In this document: piece after piece, positions 62,043 through 64,000 of the stretch
How the letters are laid out: the number at the start of each line of letters is the position of its first letter
Numbering within the stretch: the stretch's first letter is position 1
Origin: Pseudomonas sp. Root71
Lineage (GTDB): Bacteria > Pseudomonadota > Gammaproteobacteria > Pseudomonadales > Pseudomonadaceae
DNA: 64,000 nucleotides
NCBI RefSeq assembly: GCF_001429045.1
Contig: NZ_LMHY01000003.1
Span: forward strand, 85,633 to 149,632
Reading direction: 5' to 3'
Program-made: the position numbers and the translations under genes
The notes under the pieces: generated by a model
Seen by the model: only the letters and a program-made list of their open reading frames with translations
Told to the model about the DNA's origin: nothing
Databases searched by the model: none

Positions 62043-62709
62043 AGATCTGATGAATGGGTTGTGAAGTACTCAACGGCCGCAAAATCGCCCTGACCGGACT
62101 GGCATCCAGATGAGCGAACCGCAGCGGCAAGGCGATCAGTTCATAATCGCCCTCCGGGACCTCGTCCAGCACGATGCCTTCCAGGATCGCCATGTGATGG
62201 CGGGCCACGGCGCCGTGGGAGTCCATGGTCCTGGATTGCTGCGGGTCCAGTGACGGCGTATCGATGCCGATCAAGCGCACGCCAAGGCTCGCCAGCAGGT
62301 CGATGGTTTCCTTGGCAACCGCCGTGAAATTCGAATCCCAGGTCGTCAGCGGTGCCTGTCGATAGGTTCGCAGCAGCACACGCTCGGGCACATTGTGCAA
62401 ACGCCCTTCCAGTTGCCCCGGCTGCACCAGCTCGCCGCTGTCCAGACAATGCAAAACACGGCAAGGGCCGATATAGACGTCCAACCCGACCTCGCCAATC
62501 GCCGCGCCGTCGGCGCTGTAATGCAGCGGTGCATCGACGTGGGCGCCGGTATGGGGCGACAGGGTGATGCGTCCGACATTCACCGGACACTCGGGACCGT
62601 AGGTCCAGACACGCTCCTCCTGAAAGGGCGTGTCACCCGGCCAGGTCGGTGTCTCGCTACTCAAGGGTGGACTGATGTCCCACAACGCTGTGTTTTTTGT
62701 CATCGCCAT
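62041..62709 (-). CDS. kynB: kynurenine formamidase
   Basis: A 222-residue cyclase-family hydrolase from ATG 62709 (62703 is also possible). The metal site [11 protein letters not shown] gives His53, His57, Asp59 and His63. It hydrolyses N-formylkynurenine to kynurenine. The frame to 62865 adds a hydrophobic start unlike the family. Convergent with antC, apart from kynU; kynA is not in the window. Confidence 0.93.
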   Translation of the reverse strand: MAMTKNTALWDISPPLSSETPTWPGDTPFQEERVWTYGPECPVNVGRITLSPHTGAHVDAPLHYSADGAAIGEVGLDVYIGPCRVLHCLDSGELVQPGQLEGRLHNVPERVLLRTYRQAPLTTWDSNFTAVAKETIDLLASLGVRLIGIDTPSLDPQQSRTMDSHGAVARHHMAILEGIVLDEVPEGDYELIALPLRFAHLDASPVRAILRPLSTSQPIHQI

Positions 62710-62858
62710 GCTCACGGTGGTTTCCGGGAGAAATGATACGAGCGACAGGCGTGAAGATTCGTGCAAAAAACCCGGAGCAACGCACGGGATTTCGCATAAA
62801 CCACTATGAATGAGCGGTATTGCGGCAGGAAATTTCAAAGACACGAAGTCGAAAAAAA

Positions 62859-62892
62859 GTCGCAAGCCCCGTGATTCTTCAGGGCTTGCGAC
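62859..62892. terminator. terminator of the second 11-mer repeat gene
   Basis: GTCGCAAGCCC and GGGCTTGCGAC form a perfect 11-bp stem; read on the minus strand, seven T residues follow. It nearly matches the hairpin after copy 1. Confidence 0.88.
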
Positions 62893-62971
62893 GCTTTGAC
62901 GATACGTCCCTCAAACGCCCGGGACGTAATCTACGGGTATGCCCGTGGTGTTCGCCATCGAACGTGCGGGC

Positions 62972-64000
62972 CTAGTTCTCTACCTCAACCGTGTCGAAAT
63001 CCGGCGCGTCCGGGGCATCCGGCGCATCCGCTACATCCTCTCTGGCAGCCTTCGCCTTGGCTTTGTCAGCCTCTTTGACTGCCTTGTCAGCCTCTCTGGC
63101 TACGTTCGCCTTCGCCTTGGCTTTGTCAGCCTCTTTGACTGCCTTGTCAGCCTCTCTGGCTACGTTCGCCTTGGCCTTGGCTGCGTCCCTGGCAGCATCT
63201 GCGTCGGCCTTGGCTGCGTCTCTGGCAGCATCCGCGTCGGCCTTGGCGGCGTCACGGGCTGCATCCGCGGCGGCACGTGCAGCGTCTCTGGCTGCATCTG
63301 CATCTGCGCGCGGTACGCCAGCAGCTCTTGCGGCATCCCGGGCGGCATCCGCCTCAGCTCTGGCGGCGTCCCGGGCTGCATCTGCATCAGCCTTGGCCGC
63401 GTCCCGAGCTGCGTCTGCATCAGCCTTGGCCGCGTCTCTGGCTACATCAGCATCATTTCTGGCAACGCCCCTGTCTTCCGCGGCTTCCCTGGCAGCGTCC
63501 CTGGCGTCTTCCGCGGCTTCCCTTGCAGCGTCACCGGCGTCTTCTGCAGCTTCCCTGGCTGCATCTGCGGCGTTATCCGCGTCGTTGTCATCGTCGTTGT
63601 CACGCGCGTCTTTGTCTTTTGCTTTGCCTGGGCCTCTGTTTCCGGCCATTCCACCATGGTCATCGTCGTTGTCATGCGCTTTGCCCGGGCCTTTGTTCCC
63701 GGCTACACCACCATGGTCAGCGTCGCCGCGCCCCGAACCTCCACGACCGTCACCGTCATGGCCTGTTGCACCATGACCGCCACCCTCTCCTCCATGGCCG
63801 CCGCCGTCGCCACCGTGACCACCGCCTCCAGAACCTCCACTACCGGAGCCACCGCCACCGTGGCCGCCTCCGCCGCCGTCACCACCGTGACCGCCGCCTC
63901 CGGAACCACCGCCACCACCGGAGCCACCGCCACCACCGTGACCACCCCCGCCGGAACCGCCGCCACCACCGTGACCACCCCCGCCGGAACCGCCGCCACC
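62972..64000 (-). CDS. secreted Gly/His-rich protein with 11-residue Ala/Asp repeats (copy 2), 5' end outside window
   Basis: The frame is open from the window end on the minus strand to the stop at 62972, about 343 codons, with the start and signal peptide outside. It opens with G/S/H-rich repeats (33-bp units), passes through D/N-rich G-N-K-G-P-G-K-A-H-D-N-D-D-D type units, and then 11-residue units D-A-A-R-D-A-A-K-A-D-A, with K/A/D-rich inserts near the end. The C-terminus D-A-P-D-A-P-D-F-D-T-V-E-V-E-N nearly matches copy 1. The ATG at 63649 is internal. Confidence 0.7.
   Translation of the reverse strand, partial: GGGGSGGGGHGGGGGSGGGGHGGGGGSGGGGGSGGGGHGGDGGGGGHGGGGSGSGGSGGGGHGGDGGGHGGEGGGHGATGHDGDGRGGSGRGDADHGGVAGNKGPGKAHDNDDDHGGMAGNRGPGKAKDKDARDNDDDNDADNAADAAREAAEDAGDAAREAAEDARDAAREAAEDRGVARNDADVARDAAKADADAARDAAKADADAARDAARAEADAARDAARAAGVPRADADAARDAARAAADAARDAAKADADAARDAAKADADAARDAAKAKANVAREADKAVKEADKAKAKANVAREADKAVKEADKAKAKAAREDVADAPDAPDAPDFDTVEVEN
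63935..64000. repeat. 33-bp tandem repeat in the Gly-rich part of copy 2
   Basis: Two perfect units (63935-63967 and 63968-64000), with partial copies before them, encode the 11-residue unit G-G-G-G-S-G-G-G-G-H-G on the minus strand. Confidence 0.9.

Noticed and set aside
63703..63999. 98-codon minus-strand frame near the window end
   Set aside because: It is the alternate frame of the GC-rich 33-bp repeats; the true frame is the one that continues into the 11-mer repeats.

Overview
The window reads as a chromosomal segment of a Pseudomonas of the fluorescens/putida type. This rests on gene content and style: high GC, OprD porins, ech-vdh-fcs and antABC catabolic genes, an aot-like transporter, REP pairs of the known fluorescens types and Hfq/Crc-style CA motifs. 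No rRNA, tRNA, CRISPR array, insertion sequence or prophage was seen. The species call is inference.

Layout. 1-1.4 kb: 3' part of a DUF3604 gene. 1.5-10.7 kb: ferulate/hydroxycinnamate module (thiolase, fcs, vdh, ech, divergent MarR regulator, OprD porin, MFS carrier). 10.8-15 kb: ArsN2-like acetyltransferase, orphan PchB-like lyase, orphan amino-acid binding protein with an M20 amidohydrolase and a LysR regulator. 15.2-22.9 kb: small stress-type genes and a coxMNOP-like terminal oxidase whose subunit II carries two fused cytochrome c domains; two unannotated-length small membrane ORFs (51 and 31 aa). 22.9-29 kb: quinone oxidoreductase with LysR, a lipoprotein, then a lower-GC patch (SnoaL-like protein, LysR, SDR) with a gene remnant. 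29-36.6 kb: Mut7-C protein, TonB receptor with a DUF1704 (QEGLA) metallopeptidase-like protein, DUF3300-DUF2950 pair, GNAT. 36.7-39.6 kb: arsRBCH. 39.7-40.5 kb: secreted Gly/His-rich protein with 11-residue Ala/Asp/Arg repeats; its paralogue closes the window at 63-64 kb. 41-46.2 kb: aotJQMOP-like transporter operon with an RpiR-type regulator. 46.2-52.5 kb: four tandem-domain universal stress proteins, a two-helix ion channel and an Fe-S FNR/Anr paralogue, with FNR-type boxes in front of most of them. 52.5-62.7 kb: tryptophan/kynurenine/anthranilate catabolism (permease, OprD porin, kynU, Lrp-type kynR, antR, antABC, kynB).

How it fits together. The ferulate module takes ferulate or coumarate to CoA esters (Fcs), cleaves them to vanillin or hydroxybenzaldehyde (Ech) and oxidises the aldehyde (Vdh). 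KynB and KynU turn N-formylkynurenine into anthranilate, and AntABC turns anthranilate into catechol; tryptophan dioxygenase (kynA) is not in the window. AAnAAnAA motifs sit before porin, carrier and first-enzyme starts in both modules, which suggests shared Hfq/Crc catabolite repression. The 46-52 kb block looks like an oxygen-limitation regulon built around its own Anr-like sensor.

The least explained items are the two paralogous 11-mer repeat proteins with matching terminators, the Anr paralogue with a changed recognition helix beside TTGAC-type boxes, the TonB receptor/DUF1704 pair and the small membrane ORFs downstream of the oxidase region.
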